A stretch of DNA of 64,000 bases. It comes from Budorcas taxicolor. Taxonomy: Eukaryota; Chordata; Mammalia; Artiodactyla; Bovidae. The notes beneath the pieces are model-generated. The model worked only from the letters and a program-made list of their open reading frames with translations. It had not been told where the DNA came from and ran no database searches. A program made the translations under genes and the position numbers. Shown piece by piece: positions 1 to 11,880 of this stretch (its first letter is position 1; the number at the start of each line of letters is the position of its first letter). The stretch spans positions 42,147,272 through 42,211,271 of the forward strand of contig NC_068910.1 in the NCBI RefSeq assembly GCF_023091745.1, written 5' to 3'.

Positions 1-189
1 TCAGGATTGTACTATTATATAAAGTCACTCTATCATCTTGTAATCAAAGTTTCTAATCCTTACTTTTAGTTTCTAGGCTCAGGGCGACATGGATCAACAG
101 CAACAGTTTGTGAACCTACACTGATCCATGGATTTTCTTTGGGGTGGCATTGACTTATACCACCAGCTAGTTCATGTTAAACTTCAACA
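1..189. other. Unassigned non-coding DNA
   Basis: No gene or recognisable repeat is seen in this opening stretch. Confidence 0.5.
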
Positions 190-296
190 TTAACCTATTT
201 ACAACGGCTTAATGGAGATGATATGTGTAGAACTTGGAATAATGCCCAGCACATAAGTAAGGGTTCCATGGATGTTAACTATTATTGCCATCTGAC
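190..296 (+). mobile_element. MIR SINE, 3' part
   Basis: The stretch follows the MIR 3' core: a 'gcccagcacataagtaag' block followed by a 'gttaactattatt' tail. MIR is an ancient, inactive tRNA-derived mammalian SINE. The 5' head is not recognisable. Confidence 0.7.
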
Positions 297-1364
297 TCCA
301 CCTTCTCTTTCACCCTGACTTCATAATGAACCCTCAAGTCTCATTAAATTCATCACTTAATTTCTTTCCTGTACTTATCCCTCCCTCTCCATTTCCACAG
401 CCATGACTTCAATGCCATTTAGGCAGATCCTTATTACCATGCAGCCATAGTATTTCAATAGCATCCAACCAGAAGCAAAGGCAGCTCCACAGTACAAAGT
501 TTGGGTAACTGGATGGTCAGTGATTCCATTGGCAAAAATAAAGAACATACTGGGAGAGCCTAGGGAAAGAAAGTGGCCAGTTTGTCTGGGAGGCACAGAA
601 GCAGTGCATAGCTGGAGGCCCACTGGATGGCTGAAGCCCACAGTCCTCATCTGACCATGTCTACAGAGTTCAAGCTACTGTGTTCCATTTTCTGCAAATT
701 CCAGTGAGCTTCATCTGCAAGAGACAAGGCAAGAAAAGGTGGGGGAAGCCTTCATGACTTCTTGCATGTCTTCATAGCCTTTGGCCAGCAGTAGCAGAGG
801 AAGAGAAGGCAGGGAAGGGAATGAATAAGACACACCCCAGTAAGGATGACACAGTGGGGGTGATCCTTCTTTTGAAAGTACAGTGATGTATCCATTGTGA
901 GTGGACACAGCGTTATAACAAATATATGCCTCTGTGTGACTCACACTGTACAAAACTCCTAGAATCATTTCCAATGATTCTGCCAGAAATCAATCGAGAG
1001 AGTACTGTTGTATTAGCAGCTTGCAATGACAGAACTACTGACCTACTAGGCCCGTATGACACTGGTCTAGGACTCTGACCACTGCTCGGAGTCCTAGAAC
1101 TTAAGATACGTGACACTCTTGATCTACACACCGGGATTTAAATGGCTGAGTCATGGAAGAGCATGGTTCAGGGGCTGTATCTACCTAGAGTTTTTGCAAC
1201 ACACTAACAGAAGGACACCTGGATGCAAATGTCTATTCCAGGCAACTAGAAATTCAGCTCAACAGAGTTTAGCTTTAGAGAGAAGAAAGTACACAAAGAA
1301 ATGACAGTAATATGACATATAGTCAGGTCAAAAGTATTAAAAAAAAAAAAAAAGAAACCTTTAT
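297..1364. other. Unassigned non-coding DNA
   Basis: No gene and no confident repeat. Open frames of 60-90 codons on both strands show no domain, codon bias or splice context. A 15-A run lies at 1339-1353. Confidence 0.5.
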
Positions 1365-1735
1365 CAAAGGAGGATCCCAGTATTAATAGAATCCTTGCAT
1401 TTAGGGTGAAATAAGAGTCAGAGGAGGAATATTTAGAAAGGAGGAAGGAAATCCAGAAAAATAAGCAAAAAAAAAAAAAAACCAGCAATAAAATATCAGA
1501 GATGATACCGGTGAAATATATTTTAGGAAGGAAGTGATGTCCACATGAAAAATAGTGAGGAGCAGAAGGTTACTGAATTTAATTACCGGGAGGGTTATCA
1601 GGGACCTTTGAGAAAGCAGGTAGAATAAACGGGACAAGTCAAGGAGTAAATAGTTGGTGAGACAGACAATCAAAAAATCAGAGGATAATTTTAAGATTGC
1701 AGTGATACGAGAAACAAAGCAATTACTCATTATTT
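1365..1735 (-). mobile_element. L2 LINE fragment (RT region)
   Basis: Read on the minus strand, the segment resembles the reverse-transcriptase region of L2, an extinct CR1-related mammalian LINE. The clearest block is around 1595-1645, where 'gacctttgagaaagcagg' matches the complement of the L2 'ctgctttctcaaaggtc' stretch. It is heavily decayed and has no usable frame. A 15-A run at about 1467-1482 interrupts it. Confidence 0.6.
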
Positions 1736-2814
1736 TATCTCATTTACTCTCAAGTGTTATCCTAGTTCTTCCTATTGCTATGAATGCATTGCCTTGCTAT
1801 CTGTTGTAATTATAAGTCAAAACCTCAAACACAGTATTTTTTATTTTTTTAAAGGCAATTTTCCAGGTCAATCAAGTCAAAAGGTACCCACTGGCCATAG
1901 TGACCTGGACAAGACAAAGGGGAGCATTCAGTGACTTGGGTTATCTAAGATTCTCCCTCTATCTTCAACTTTCTATTAGCAAAGACTGGGGTTAAGAACA
2001 CAGGGAAACAAGAGGGTAAGACATGGTCTCGGTACCCTTTCCTGGTACCATATTGGGACAAAGACTTTTATTAACAGAAGGTAAAGCCTCTGGAGACTGT
2101 GTTGTTATTACAGGGTTTACACACAAATGAGAGCTAAAATATAAAGGTGGAAAGAGGACAGAAAGATAAACACCTGCATCATCCACTGAGTCTCTAATTA
2201 TGCAACCAACATGAGATAAGAGGCTATACTCTCCCTAACTACTGGGTTTAAGGCCAAGCCAGCCCAGCCACCCCTCTGTGGTTCTCAGCCCTTTATATCA
2301 TCAGACAGTAGTGTTACCCAACACAGAACAGAACTTGGAACCAAGCCAATTAATCAGACCTCCATTTCTTGAAGAACAAGAATTTTGGCAGCTTAAGCTA
2401 AATTTTAGAGAAGCTTTAAATCTTGTGTATGAGAGGTGTTTTGTTTGTTTGTTTGTTTTACTGGAAGAGGTTAAAAGGATGATTATGGTTGGACAAGTCT
2501 TATTAGAAAGCAGCCTGGACCACCTTTTCCTACTCTTCCCTGCCTCCTGCTGGCCCTTCCATCCAGACAGACGGTCACCACCCCCTACTCACCCCAACCC
2601 ACGCACAGCTCCACTGCATGGAGCCCCTCTCCGGTCTTGGCATCTCCATGTATACGTCCCCTCCTTCACAAGACCTTCACAAACCAACCTGGCAATACAG
2701 TCTCCACTTCCTCTGATCCCTGCTTATACCCTTCAAAGCAACTGCGTAAGTAGAGAACATTTTCTGTCTGTGCCCCATCTCTCTGGCCCTTCACATGTAT
2801 CCCACATAGCATGA
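1736..2814. other. Unassigned non-coding DNA
   Basis: A 178-codon open frame (2278-2814, plus) crosses a (GTTT)n run at about 2440-2459 and C-rich low-complexity sequence. It shows no known domain, and its composition argues against coding. No confident repeat is seen. Confidence 0.5.
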
Positions 2815-3200
2815 GTTGTTGACTTACAGCTCAGAAGCCCAACACCAGTCTTCCACAGCTAAAATCAAGATGGTGGCAGGGCTGGGTTCTTTCTGGAGGC
2901 TCCAGGAGAGAATCCATCCTTGCTTCTCCCAGCCTCTAGAAGATGCCCTCATTCCTTGACTTGGGGCCTCCCTCCAGTGATGGTATCACTTCAATCTCTC
3001 CTCCAACCCGGACCCACTTATAAAGAGCTTTGGGATTACACTGGGCCTACCTGGATGATCCAGGCAACTCTACAGCATTTCAACACCCTTAATTCAACTG
3101 CAGCTGCTACATCCCTTTCGCCACGTAAGGTAATTTATCCATAGGTCTGGGGCTAGACTGTGGACATTTCTGATGGGTCATTATTCTGTCTACCCAAGAG
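2815..3200 (-). mobile_element. MLT1-type LTR (MaLR)
   Basis: The complement of an MLT1 solo LTR, an ancient mammalian apparent LTR retrotransposon. Diagnostic blocks in order on the plus strand are 'gctaaaatcaagatgg' (about 2860), 'ggctccaggagagaatcc' (about 2898), 'gattacactgggcctacc' (about 3033), and 'gtggacatttctgatgg' with 'tcattattctgtctacc' at the far end. No internal retroviral coding sequence adjoins it. Confidence 0.92.
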
Positions 3201-4725
3201 GAGGAAAGAGTAATGACAGAAAGAGAGGTAGGGCAGGAAAGGAGGGGAAATTCTCTCCTAATCTTTCACTCCTCTTATCCCAGGCCACCACCTAGACCCT
3301 GAGTCCCCAGAGAAACTTTCCATTGGAATAATGTCTACTCTCGCATCTCCTGGTCACTCATCTGAGTTTTTGTGAGCTCAGACTGAGGTTAACAAAATAC
3401 CATGATCAGTCCAAACTTGTATTTCTTCTTATTAATCAAATATGCCATCTTCAGTAATTAAAGACTAAGAATAATGGACTCTATTCAGTGCATTCCACAG
3501 AAAAATGAGCAATTCTCATCCATTTAAAACCAAGATAAAAATCAGAATGTTAAGCGTCTCTGGGAAATAGATCAAAGCGGCAATAACTGGCAAGTATTTC
3601 ATGTTTCTGAGGAGAAGTGCCATCTATTTGTTTCAAGGAACATGACCAGCTCAATTCCCTTAGACAGCCCTTCAAGATAGTTCTTATTAATTGTTCAACT
3701 CAGTCAAAATGGCCAACCCAGAAACAATTCAACAAGTTGTTACCAGTTGGAAAAGCACCAAGTAATTATTCTTATTGCCCCCTTATGAATTTTTATGGCT
3801 ATTTTCATATTATGTAAAAGAAGCAATAAAAAACAAAAAGTGTATTAGATCTATAAACATGATTGATTACAAATGGGCACCAACTCTTCAGAAATTGTGA
3901 CCTTTAACAGTATTCAGCAAAGTATCAGTAAGCATTAGATATTATGATAATTATCCCTATGACTCTTAACTTGAAAATGTCCATTCATTAGCAGCTAATT
4001 TGTGAAATGAAATTTTGGACTTCTTCTAAATTATCTTGATGATGTCTTTTTCTGAGGCCAAGATCCTCCTCAAAGCCTCATGCTGACTTTCAAAGTAGGA
4101 TGGATTCTATATTCAGAAAACTCAACAAAATTCTTTCCTGCCTCTCCAGATCCTAGACTCTGTAGTTGACAGAGTATCTCATTATGTTGCCTGCAGTTCT
4201 CGACAAGAGGTGGGGAAAAAAGAGAGGGAGACACTTTAGGAAATAATTGAAATGAGAAATGTCACCTTGAGTTTAGTTTCAGTGAGCTTATACCCAGCAT
4301 TTGGCTGGAACGTGGTTGATGGAAGTAAAATAGCATTTACAAAAAAGTACCGATCCTGTGCATGAACAAATCTATCTTTCATTAATACTTGATTTTTTTG
4401 TCCCCATATTGATTGTCATGACATGGCTGTCACCCAGCTGAGTCCCACAACCCCTATTGCAAGCAATTTCCTTACAGAATTACTTTCCTGAAAGGACTAG
4501 ATGTTACAGAAGCCTGTCAAACTACACACACGTCAACAGCATTTGGTAGTGACTCTTCAATAATTAATTTACTAGGCTGAACTCTTGGTACAATTTGAAA
4601 AGTTCCTGCTTGCTGTCCATGCTTCTTGAGGCCAGTGGCCCAGAAGTTATCATGACTGGACCATGTATAACACAAATGCCAGCTTCTATAGTCCGATATA
4701 ATTAACTAGGACATGTGTCCTAAAG
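3201..4725. other. Unassigned non-coding DNA
   Basis: AT-rich sequence without a recognised gene or repeat. Stop codons are frequent in all frames. Confidence 0.5.
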
Positions 4726-4875
4726 AAAGTGGGTTTAGAAATAAGAAGACTGGAGCTAGGAGGAACCGTTATCCATTGATCATTACATGAATGACCCAGT
4801 AATCCTTTAACTCACTGATTTTACAGAATCTGTGGTATTTATATTTATAAAACACAATTAGAAAAGTTTGTTAGC
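4726..4875 (+). mobile_element. Possible MIR SINE relic
   Basis: Weak MIR-like order: a 'agaagactggagctagg' block, then 'atgacccagtaatcctttaac' where MIR has its 'gacc...gcaagtyactta' block, then 'tttacagaatctgtgg'. Divergence is high. Confidence 0.42.
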
Positions 4876-5514
4876 TGGGACATTAAAACAACACATTTTT
4901 ATACGATCTTCATTGTGTGAGGAGGAATCAAAAGAATAAAGCAGAACTAATTAGTTACAGATGCTCTCAAGAAACACTGAAAGAGAACGGAAGGTATCTT
5001 TGGGGAGGTATGAAATATGACACGTTACAACCTTAGAAAATTAACAGTGTGTCTCAAGGGACTATTATTAAATGTCAATAATTTCAGAAACTCTACCTGG
5101 GTTTTTTAAGTTGAGATGAAATCAGTTTCTTGCATCAACTTTTCATGAAAAATTCAGAAGTCTCTTTCAATTTAACATTTACACAGGTTATAGGTACAGG
5201 AATCACTATACCACTCTAAGCTGTCCCATAAAATTTTACCTGTAAGTCACGAAACCTTGGTGGGAATTCAGAGAGATCTGCTGCCCTCCTGCCCTGCTTC
5301 CTTTGTGAAGCACAGGAATCCACAAGGATCACAAACCCTCTGTGTGCAGAAATCATATAATTTGGGTTACATCACTGCCCTGCTGTAACAGGGGGTATCT
5401 CACTGCCTAATTACTACAGCTGAATTCTTATATCTCACTCTTCTTCATATTTCCTAATCTTCCTCAAACTTAACTATCCATTCATAATGTGTTCTTCTAT
5501 TTTAATTGACTTAA
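4876..5514. other. Unassigned non-coding DNA
   Basis: No recognised gene or repeat. Confidence 0.5.
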
Positions 5515-5735
5515 AAAAATATCTAACCTGCTATGTCTCAGGCACCATTCTCAGAACTATATTAGTTAGTAGTAACAAAGAGTTCCCCAATCCCAACCAA
5601 ATGAACATTCTGTTGGTGGGGGCAGGGGGAAGTCAGAATCCTCAGAAAATAAAACATAGCAGAATTTTGGTTAATGCCACGGAGAAAATGAGGTGATGGG
5701 GTGACGTAATTGGATAGGGTGATCATGGAAAATTA
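5515..5735 (-). mobile_element. L2 LINE 3' end
   Basis: Complement of the L2 3' UTR: 'ctatgtctcaggcaccatt' and 'gaacattctgttggtgggg', then a segment matching the L2 '...agaaaataaaacagggtgatg' part. Ancient and inactive. Confidence 0.8.
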
Positions 5736-6004
5736 TACATGGCTTTTTACAAATTTTTATTAAGGAACTTTTCAAGGATTCAGCAAAGTATAGAAAGCAT
5801 TTACCACACGTGCTTCCAAAATGTTTCTGACTAAATATTTTAAAGTAATTTATAGACATACTTCATTTTTCAAATACTTCAGTAATCTTGGAAAAACAAG
5901 GGCATTTTCTCACCTAACACAACACTATAAATATACTGAACACAAGAAATATTTTCTAAATGTCAAATTCCTGAATCATATTAATATAAGAAGAAGAAAA
6001 TATG

Positions 6005-6200
6005 TGGTCACTCATTCACATCTCTTTGCGACCGCATGCACTGTAACCCGCTAGGCTCCTCTGTCCATGGGATTCTCCAAGCAAGAATACTGGAGTGGGT
6101 TGCCATTCTCCTCTCCAGGGGATATTCCCAAACCAGGGATAGAACCCAAGTCTCCTGAACTGCAGGTGGATTCTTTACCTTCTGAGCTACCAGGAAGCCA
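6005..6200 (-). mobile_element. Bov-tA SINE
   Basis: Complement of a full-length ruminant Bov-tA element. The tRNA-like head lies at the right end (complement of 'ggcttcct...agctcagaag'), with 'gcaagaatactggagtggg' in the body and the 'cactcattcacatctctttg' tail at the left. Confidence 0.95.
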
Positions 6201-6380
6201 TAGTTGTCCCTCAAAAGTCTTTTATAACTTGCTTGTTCAAATAAGGTTTAATCTTTACAATAGGATATATCATTTTTAATCTTATAGGGATCCTGCCACC
6301 CCATTCTTCCTCTCCACCCCCCACCATATTGTATTAATTAGTAAAGATACTAGGCAGGTTCTGGATTTGCCTGAAGTTGT

Positions 6381-6425
6381 ATCTGTGTGTCTGTGTGTGT
6401 GTGTCTGTGTGTGTCTGTGTGTGTA
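6381..6425. repeat. Interrupted (TG)n microsatellite
   Basis: TG repeats broken three times by TGTC units. Confidence 0.95.
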
Positions 6426-6555
6426 TTGGCATTTAACTTGTTCTTTCTCTTGTATTTCATACAAACTAGAGGTAAGGGGTGAAGCCCTGACTGGATTCAA
6501 GTTAGACATTTTTGGAAAAAGTATCTGACTGGTAAGGCTATGCCCTTATTACATA

Positions 6556-6764
6556 GGCTTCCCTGCTGATTCAGACAGTAAATAGTCCGCCTGCAGTGCA
6601 AGAGACATGGGTTCCATCCCTGGGTCAGGAAGATCCCCTGGAGAAGGGAATGGCAACCTGCCCCAGTATTTTTGATTGGAAAATCCCATGGATGGAGGAA
6701 CCTTGGCAGGCTATAGTCCATGGGGTCACAAAGAGTCAGACAAGACTGAGCAACTTCACCTTCC
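6556..6764 (+). mobile_element. Bov-tA SINE with TSD
   Basis: Forward Bov-tA: head 'ggcttccctgctgattcag', body 'gaagatcccctggagaagg', tail 'gtcacaaagagtcagacaag'. A 9-bp target-site duplication TATTACATA is readable at 6547-6555 and 6765-6773, fixing the insertion limits. Confidence 0.96.
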
Positions 6765-6960
6765 TATTACATAATGTCAAAAGGAACATAACATCTGGAT
6801 CTACCCCAGCCCCAACCCTTCCAGGTTAAGGGAGTGACAGCCTGATCTGGCCTTTGAAGAATGACATTTCCTGACACGCTACCAGCATAGTACACAGAGA
6901 CAGTACATCCGAGTTACTAGGGAGGCCCGCATGGCACAGCATGCACACCTGATTCCTTAT

Positions 6961-7096
6961 CAGTTCAGTTCAGTTCAGTTCAGTCGCTCAGTCGTGTCCG
7001 ACTCTCAGCGACCCCATGGACTGCAGCCCACCAGGCTCCTCTGTCCATGGGATTTTCCAGGCAAGAGTACTGGAGTGGGGTGCCATTGCCTTCTCT
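6961..7096 (-). mobile_element. BovA-family SINE monomer with (CAGTT)n tail
   Basis: A single BovA monomer in complement. The left end is a short (CAGTT)n array, the complement of the AACTG repeat tail. The body runs through 'gcgaccccatggactgc' to 'gtgccattgccttctct'. No tRNA head is present. Confidence 0.92.
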
Positions 7097-7714
7097 GATT
7101 AATAATGCTACAGTACAATTAATTAAAATTATTCTTACTGTTACTTGAGTTAAATCAACTGTGGACACTAGGCGCACCTTAAACTGGCTCTATGTCTTTT
7201 TTAATGACCACATCTGTCCTTAAATATTCTCAGCTTTCCAGTACATCCAGACTGGAAAGTATATCTACGATATCCCAGGAACACCCAGAGCATTCTCTGC
7301 ACCAGAGATGAAATCAGTCATTTCTCCAAAGAACCCTAAATTCCTTGAATGAGATATGGTATTAGGGAATAAAATCATTGGTCCTGAGAAGTTAGTGCCT
7401 CCAGGCTTTTTCAATGTAGCGATAACAAAATCATCTTTAAAAAGGTATAAGTTAATACTGAGATATCCAATTCATATTAAGCCATAAAAGATTTACTTAA
7501 TATGTTCTTAAATTTTATAATTGTACTTTTCTCTTGCATTGGAAATCCATCTGTTTCCAATTATAATTGCATAACTGTTTACTTACTTTGGCCTGTAATT
7601 TAAATATTATGGTTTCAAGATGGCAAAACCAACATAGTTCCTAAAAACAAAATTATTCTGTGCTGTTGAAAATTGTGCCCCTGTTTCACTTTGACAGATA
7701 TCTCACAGAAGCAC
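7097..7714. other. Unassigned AT-rich DNA
   Basis: No recognised gene or repeat. Confidence 0.5.
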
Positions 7715-7819
7715 TAAATCAAAAAAATATATGCACCCCCATGTTCAGTGCATCTTTATTTATAGCAGCCAAGATGTGGACATAACCTATATCCTTTGAT
7801 AAATGGATAAGGAAGATGT

Positions 7820-7857
<38 letters not shown>

Positions 7858-8360
7858 ACAATGGAATACTATTCAGCAATAAAAGAAAGGAAATTTTGCC
7901 ATTTGAGAAAACATGGGTGGACTTGGAGGTCACTATGCTAAGTGAAATAAGTCAAATATCATGCTCTCACTTGTACATGGAAGCAGAAAACAAATTAAAA
8001 AAACAAACAAAAACAAGTTTACAGATACAGACCAGGTAGATAAAAAAATTGGTTAAGATGACCAAAAGATACAAAATTCTGGTTATAAGTAAGTCATGGG
8101 GATGTAAGGTATAGCAAGGTGATCAGAATTTATTCTACTGTATTGCATATTTGAAAACTGCTTAGAGAGCAAATCCTAAAAGTTATCACCACAAGAAAAA
8201 AAACTGTAACTCCGTGTGATGATGGATATTAACTAGCCTATTGCAGTGATCATTTCACAATATATACAAATATCCAATTATCCAATTATGTTGCTGTATA
8301 TCTGAAACTAATACAATGTTATATATCAATAACTCAATTAAAATAACTAAGTAAGACATA
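7715..8360 (+). mobile_element. L1 LINE 3' end (old mammalian type)
   Basis: The end of L1 ORF2 and its 3' UTR in sense. ORF2 blocks are 'atagcagccaagatgtgg' (about 7764) and 'atggaatactattcagc' (about 7861); the UTR ends with 'atctgaaactaatacaatg' and 'tcaataactcaattaaa'. The 3' UTR type ('gatgatggatattaactag') matches L1MA/L1MB-like elements. Strongly 5' truncated, with no intact frame. Confidence 0.88.
7822..7854. repeat. (AT)n microsatellite inside L1
   Basis: A run of about 16 AT units replaces the 'gtacatatatacac' motif that L1 normally has here, so it probably grew from it. Confidence 0.97.
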
Positions 8361-8532
8361 AAAATAATAGAGTTCACAAAGAATACAATCACTAGTCCTT
8401 CAAAAATCACTTGAAACAGTTCTATTTTTGTGGGTATGTTAACAATTTATATTCACTTAGTTTCATTGGCTTGTACATTCTAGTTTGTTTTCAAGTTCAG
8501 AGAGTAAAACTTCTCTAATTAATAATATGTGA

Positions 8533-8757
8533 GTGCATGCATGCTCAGTCACTTCAGCTGTGTCCAACTCTTTCCAACCTATGGACTATAGCCTGTCAGG
8601 CTCCTCTGTCAGTGGGATTCTCCAGGCAAGGATCCTGGAGTGGGTTGCCATGCCCTCCTCTAGGGGAATCTTCCTGATCCAGGGACTGGAGCCTCATGTC
8701 TTATGTCTCCTGCACTGGCAAGCGGGTTCTTTCCCACTAGTGCCACCTGGGAAGCCC
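8533..8757 (-). mobile_element. Bov-tA SINE with TSD
   Basis: Complement of a full-length Bov-tA ending in 'cacctgggaagccc' (tRNA-like head on the minus strand). Flanking direct repeats, AATAATATGTG before and AATAATGTGTA after, fit a slightly diverged TSD. Confidence 0.95.
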
Positions 8758-9029
8758 AATAATGTGTAGTCAAATTAATTTACTTAAAAGTCATCTACAT
8801 GAAATCATTGAATCTGTGTGGCTTTTATAGTTAGCTGTCATTGTTCCCATTTTATTAATGGGAACATTAACATTAATCAACATTAATGAGGCAACTAAAA
8901 AACAATAAAACCATTTGAAGTTTATCCATTTGACAGGATTTAAACATTCAAATTCTTCAGAAACCATCACAATTAAATTACAGAATAATTCCATTATCCC
9001 AAGGTTATACATCCTCCCTTAACATGCAT

Positions 9030-9410
9030 ACACTTTCTTTTTTTTAATTAATGTATTTATTTTGATTGGAGGCTAATTACTTTACCATGTTGTGGTGGGT
9101 TTTGCATACATTCACATGAATCAGCCACGGCACACATGTGTCGCCTGGTCCCGAACCCTCTCCCACCTCCCTCCCCATCCCATCCCTCTGGGTTGTCCCA
9201 GTGCACCGGCTTTGAATGCCCTGTTTCATGCACTGAACTTGGACTGGTCATCTATTTCACATATGGCAATATACATGTTTCAGTGCCATTCTCTCAAATC
9301 ATCCCACCCTCGCCTTCTCCCACAGAGTCCAAAAATCTGTTGTTTATATCTGTGTCTCATTTGCTGTCTCACATATAGGGTTGTCATTACCATCTTTCTA
9401 AATTCCATGC
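9030..9410 (-). mobile_element. Ruminant L1 3' UTR, segment 1
   Basis: Complement of the ruminant L1 3' UTR. It starts with the poly-A equivalent 'ttctttttttt', followed by 'attttgattggaggctaatt', 'atgaatcagccacgg', 'ccctctgggttgtccc' and 'cttctcccacagagtcc'. It continues beyond the SINE block at 9411-9765. Confidence 0.95.
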
Positions 9411-9765
9411 TGCTAAGTCACTTCAGTCGTGTCCAACTCTGTGCGACCCAATAGACAGCAGCCCACCAGGTTCCTCGGTCCCTGGGATTCTCCAGGCAAG
9501 AACACTGGAGTGGGTTGCCATTTCCTTCTCCCGTGCATGGATGCATGCTAAGTCGCTTCAGTCGTGTCCAAGTGCGATTCTATGGACAGCAGCCCACCAG
9601 GCTCCTCGGTCCCTGGGATTCTCCAGGCAAGAATACTGGAGTGGGTTGCCATTTCCTTCTCCAATGCATGCATGCATGCTAAGTCGCTTCAGTCGTGTCC
9701 AAGTGCAACTCTATGGACAGCAGCCCACCAGGCTCCTCTGTCCATGGGATTCTCTAGGCAAGAAT
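9411..9765 (-). mobile_element. Three tandem BovA SINE monomers
   Basis: Three head-to-tail monomers of about 125-130 bp, all in complement: 9411-9540, 9541-9670 and 9671-9765. Each begins near 'gctaagtcrcttcagtcgtgtcc' and, except the last, ends at 'ccatttccttctcc'. Units 2 and 3 share the same non-consensus 'gtccaagtgc' block, so one was probably duplicated from the other. A normal BOV-A2 is a dimer with an unlike second monomer. The block interrupts an L1. Confidence 0.93.
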
Positions 9766-10010
9766 ATATATGCATTAATATAAATGCATTTTCTTTCTGA
9801 TTTACTTCACTCTGTATAATAGGCTCCAGTTTCATCCACCTCATTAGAACTGACTCAAATGTGTTCTTTTTAATATCTGTGTAATATCCCATTGTGCATA
9901 TGTGGCACAACTTTCTTATCCATTCGTCTACTGATGGACATCTGGGTTGCTTTCATGCTAGCTCTTTTAAGCAACATGCATACCACTGTTATCCTTGTCC
10001 TCTGATTTGC
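9766..10010 (-). mobile_element. Ruminant L1, segment 2 (ORF2 end)
   Basis: Continuation of the L1 broken by the SINE block: 'cttcactctgtataatagg', 'tcatccacctcattagaac' and 'ctactgatggacatctggg' are the complement of the ORF2 3' end. The right boundary is gradual. Confidence 0.93.
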
Positions 10011-10455
10011 TGTCGAGTTCCAAAGGTTTATTTTAGGTGGCTTTCTTTTTTAGGAAATTTATGTAATGAAAATTACACAATATGGTCTATCTTGATTAAT
10101 GAATGGCATTTCATCGTGTGTGTATGTGTGTGTGTGTGCGTACACATTACATATACACATCAAAATTTATTCACCAGGTATTGGTCATCTGGGGTTTTCT
10201 AGGGTTTTGCTTGCTTTTTTGGTGTATTTGTTTATATTTTGCTGTATAGTATAACGTGATGATAACTCCTTATGTGTAAGTTTTTGTGTGTCTATGATTT
10301 TATTTTAATTGGGTGAATATACAGGTGTGAGATTACTGGGTTGCCAGGCAAATTTATGTGAAGCTTTATAAGAAACACCCTTTTCTCTGAAGTGGCTATA
10401 TAACTAACACACTCTCAACAGGAATGAGTGAGAGTTCCAGTTGCTCCCCATTTTT
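10011..10455 (-). mobile_element. Old L1 LINE relic
   Basis: Decayed complement of the L1 ORF2 end. The best blocks are 'aatggcatttcatcgtgtg' (about 10102), 'gagattactgggttgcc' (about 10328) and 'tctcaacaggaatgagtgag' (about 10412). It is a different, older copy from the adjoining ruminant L1. Confidence 0.6.
10115..10142. repeat. (TG)n microsatellite
   Basis: Short TG run with single interruptions, inside an L1 relic where L1 has a 'tgtgtatatata' motif. Confidence 0.9.
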
Positions 10456-10975
10456 CCCCCCAAACTTTATATGTTTAGTATTTTCTAAAATCAGGTTTAG
10501 TGATATATAATTTACATAAGTTAAAATTCACCTTTTGGCATCTCATTTTGACAACTCATATTCCTAGAAACATCATCAAAATCAATATACAAACAGTTCC
10601 ATCACCATAATAAACTGCTCTGTGCTTCTTTGTGAACAAGCCCTCCCCCACTCCCAGCTCCTGGTAACTCCATTTTTTTATATCCCTATAGCTCTTGATT
10701 TTCCCAAAATCAAATCACAGAATATGCAGCCTTTGAAAACGGCTTTTGGAATAGTCAATGTGAGGTCTGTCCATGTTGTTGCATGTGTCTGTATTCCATT
10801 CTGCATTATTTTTGAACAGTATGTCCTGTACAGATGTGTTGGACCGTATCTATTCAACAGTAGGTGGATATTTGCATTGTCTCCAGTTTTCGGATATTGG
10901 AATGAAGCTACTATAAACACTTGAGTACCGATTTTCAAATGAACAGAAGTTTTTCTTTCTCTTGGATAATGAGTA
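10456..10975 (-). mobile_element. Old L1M-type LINE, 3' region
   Basis: Complement of an old L1 3' end: 'tatataatttacataagtt' with 'aaaattcacctttt', 'agctcctggtaactcc', 'tgtccatgttgttgcatg', 'ggaatgaagctactataaac' and 'ctttctcttggataatgag'. The order is that of one continuous L1 copy. No open frame of L1 length. Confidence 0.85.
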
Positions 10976-11099
10976 GGTCATGTGATGATTATGTATTTAA
11001 CTTAATGAACTACTTATCTCTTCCATTTCTCTCATCATTTTCATTTTTTTTTTCTTCCGACTTTCTTGAATATATGGAACTTATTTTCTGGCAGCTATT

Positions 11100-11880
11100 T
11101 TAACACCTGGTAGGTACTTTATCACCCCTATTACTCCTGGTTATGTTTTTGTTAAGTGGTTTTTCTCACGGCTATGGCTATATTTTCCTGTTACTTTGGA
11201 TGCCTCATAATTTTTGATTGAATGCTTAGCATTGGATGTTTCATGTCATTAGTTGCTGGACTTAGTTTTATTCCTTTAAATAGTAATGAATTACTTTCAA
11301 GCACTCAGGTTACCTTGAAACAGCTTATGGCTTGCTTTTAAATTTTATTAGGGCAGGTCCCAGAAAGCCTTGATGTAGGCCTGCTTTATCTCACTGATTA
11401 AGCCTATTAAAACGCTATAACCTCCTGAGGACTCAAAAATCAAGGCCCCATATGTTAGACAGCTTTCCAAACTAGTTACTAGAATAGAAAATATTCTTAG
11501 CTTGTAAGGAGCTCTGAGAGTCAGTCACCTAGCCTCCTGCTTACCAGCGGCTCGCTCCCTGGCCTTTCCTCTCATCACAAAAAGACCAGGACTCAGTCAA
11601 AGGCTGAACGAGATGCCCTCAAAAATCCCTGCTCCCTGGGCCTCCCAGGATTCTACCTCCTCTGCTTTCGCCTGGAAACTTCCGGTAGGCAGTTGGCCTC
11701 ACCTCAGCTTTCTCTCTTCAGGGATCGCAGGCCTATACTGTGAGCTGTACAGTGACTAAAAACTGTATTTCATATGTTTCATCTGTTTCCTTTTTATTTA
11801 AAGTGGCAGGATGAATCTGCTCCTCCTTATTCCATAATGTCCAAAAGTGGAAGTTCTTACAACTGCTTTCCTCCTCATTT
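11100..11880 (-). mobile_element. Possible L1/HAL1-type relic
   Basis: Weak similarity to complements of old L1 or HAL1 3' sequence: 'gcctcataatttttgattg' and 'gcaggatgaatctgctcc'. The stretch around 11500-11720 is richer in GC and not assigned. Confidence 0.4.

Noticed and set aside
2278..2814. 178-codon plus-strand open frame as a possible gene
   Set aside because: It crosses a (GTTT)n microsatellite and C-rich sequence, has no recognisable domain, and lacks any promoter or splice context.
6556..6640. tRNA-like A and B boxes at SINE heads as tRNA genes
   Set aside because: They are the tRNA-derived heads of Bov-tA and CHR SINEs; none can fold as a complete tRNA with an anticodon arm and acceptor stem.
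9411..9765. Regular repeats with similar spacing that might suggest a CRISPR-like array
   Set aside because: The units are about 130-bp BovA SINE monomers directly abutting each other. The genome is mammalian and there are no short repeat-spacer units.
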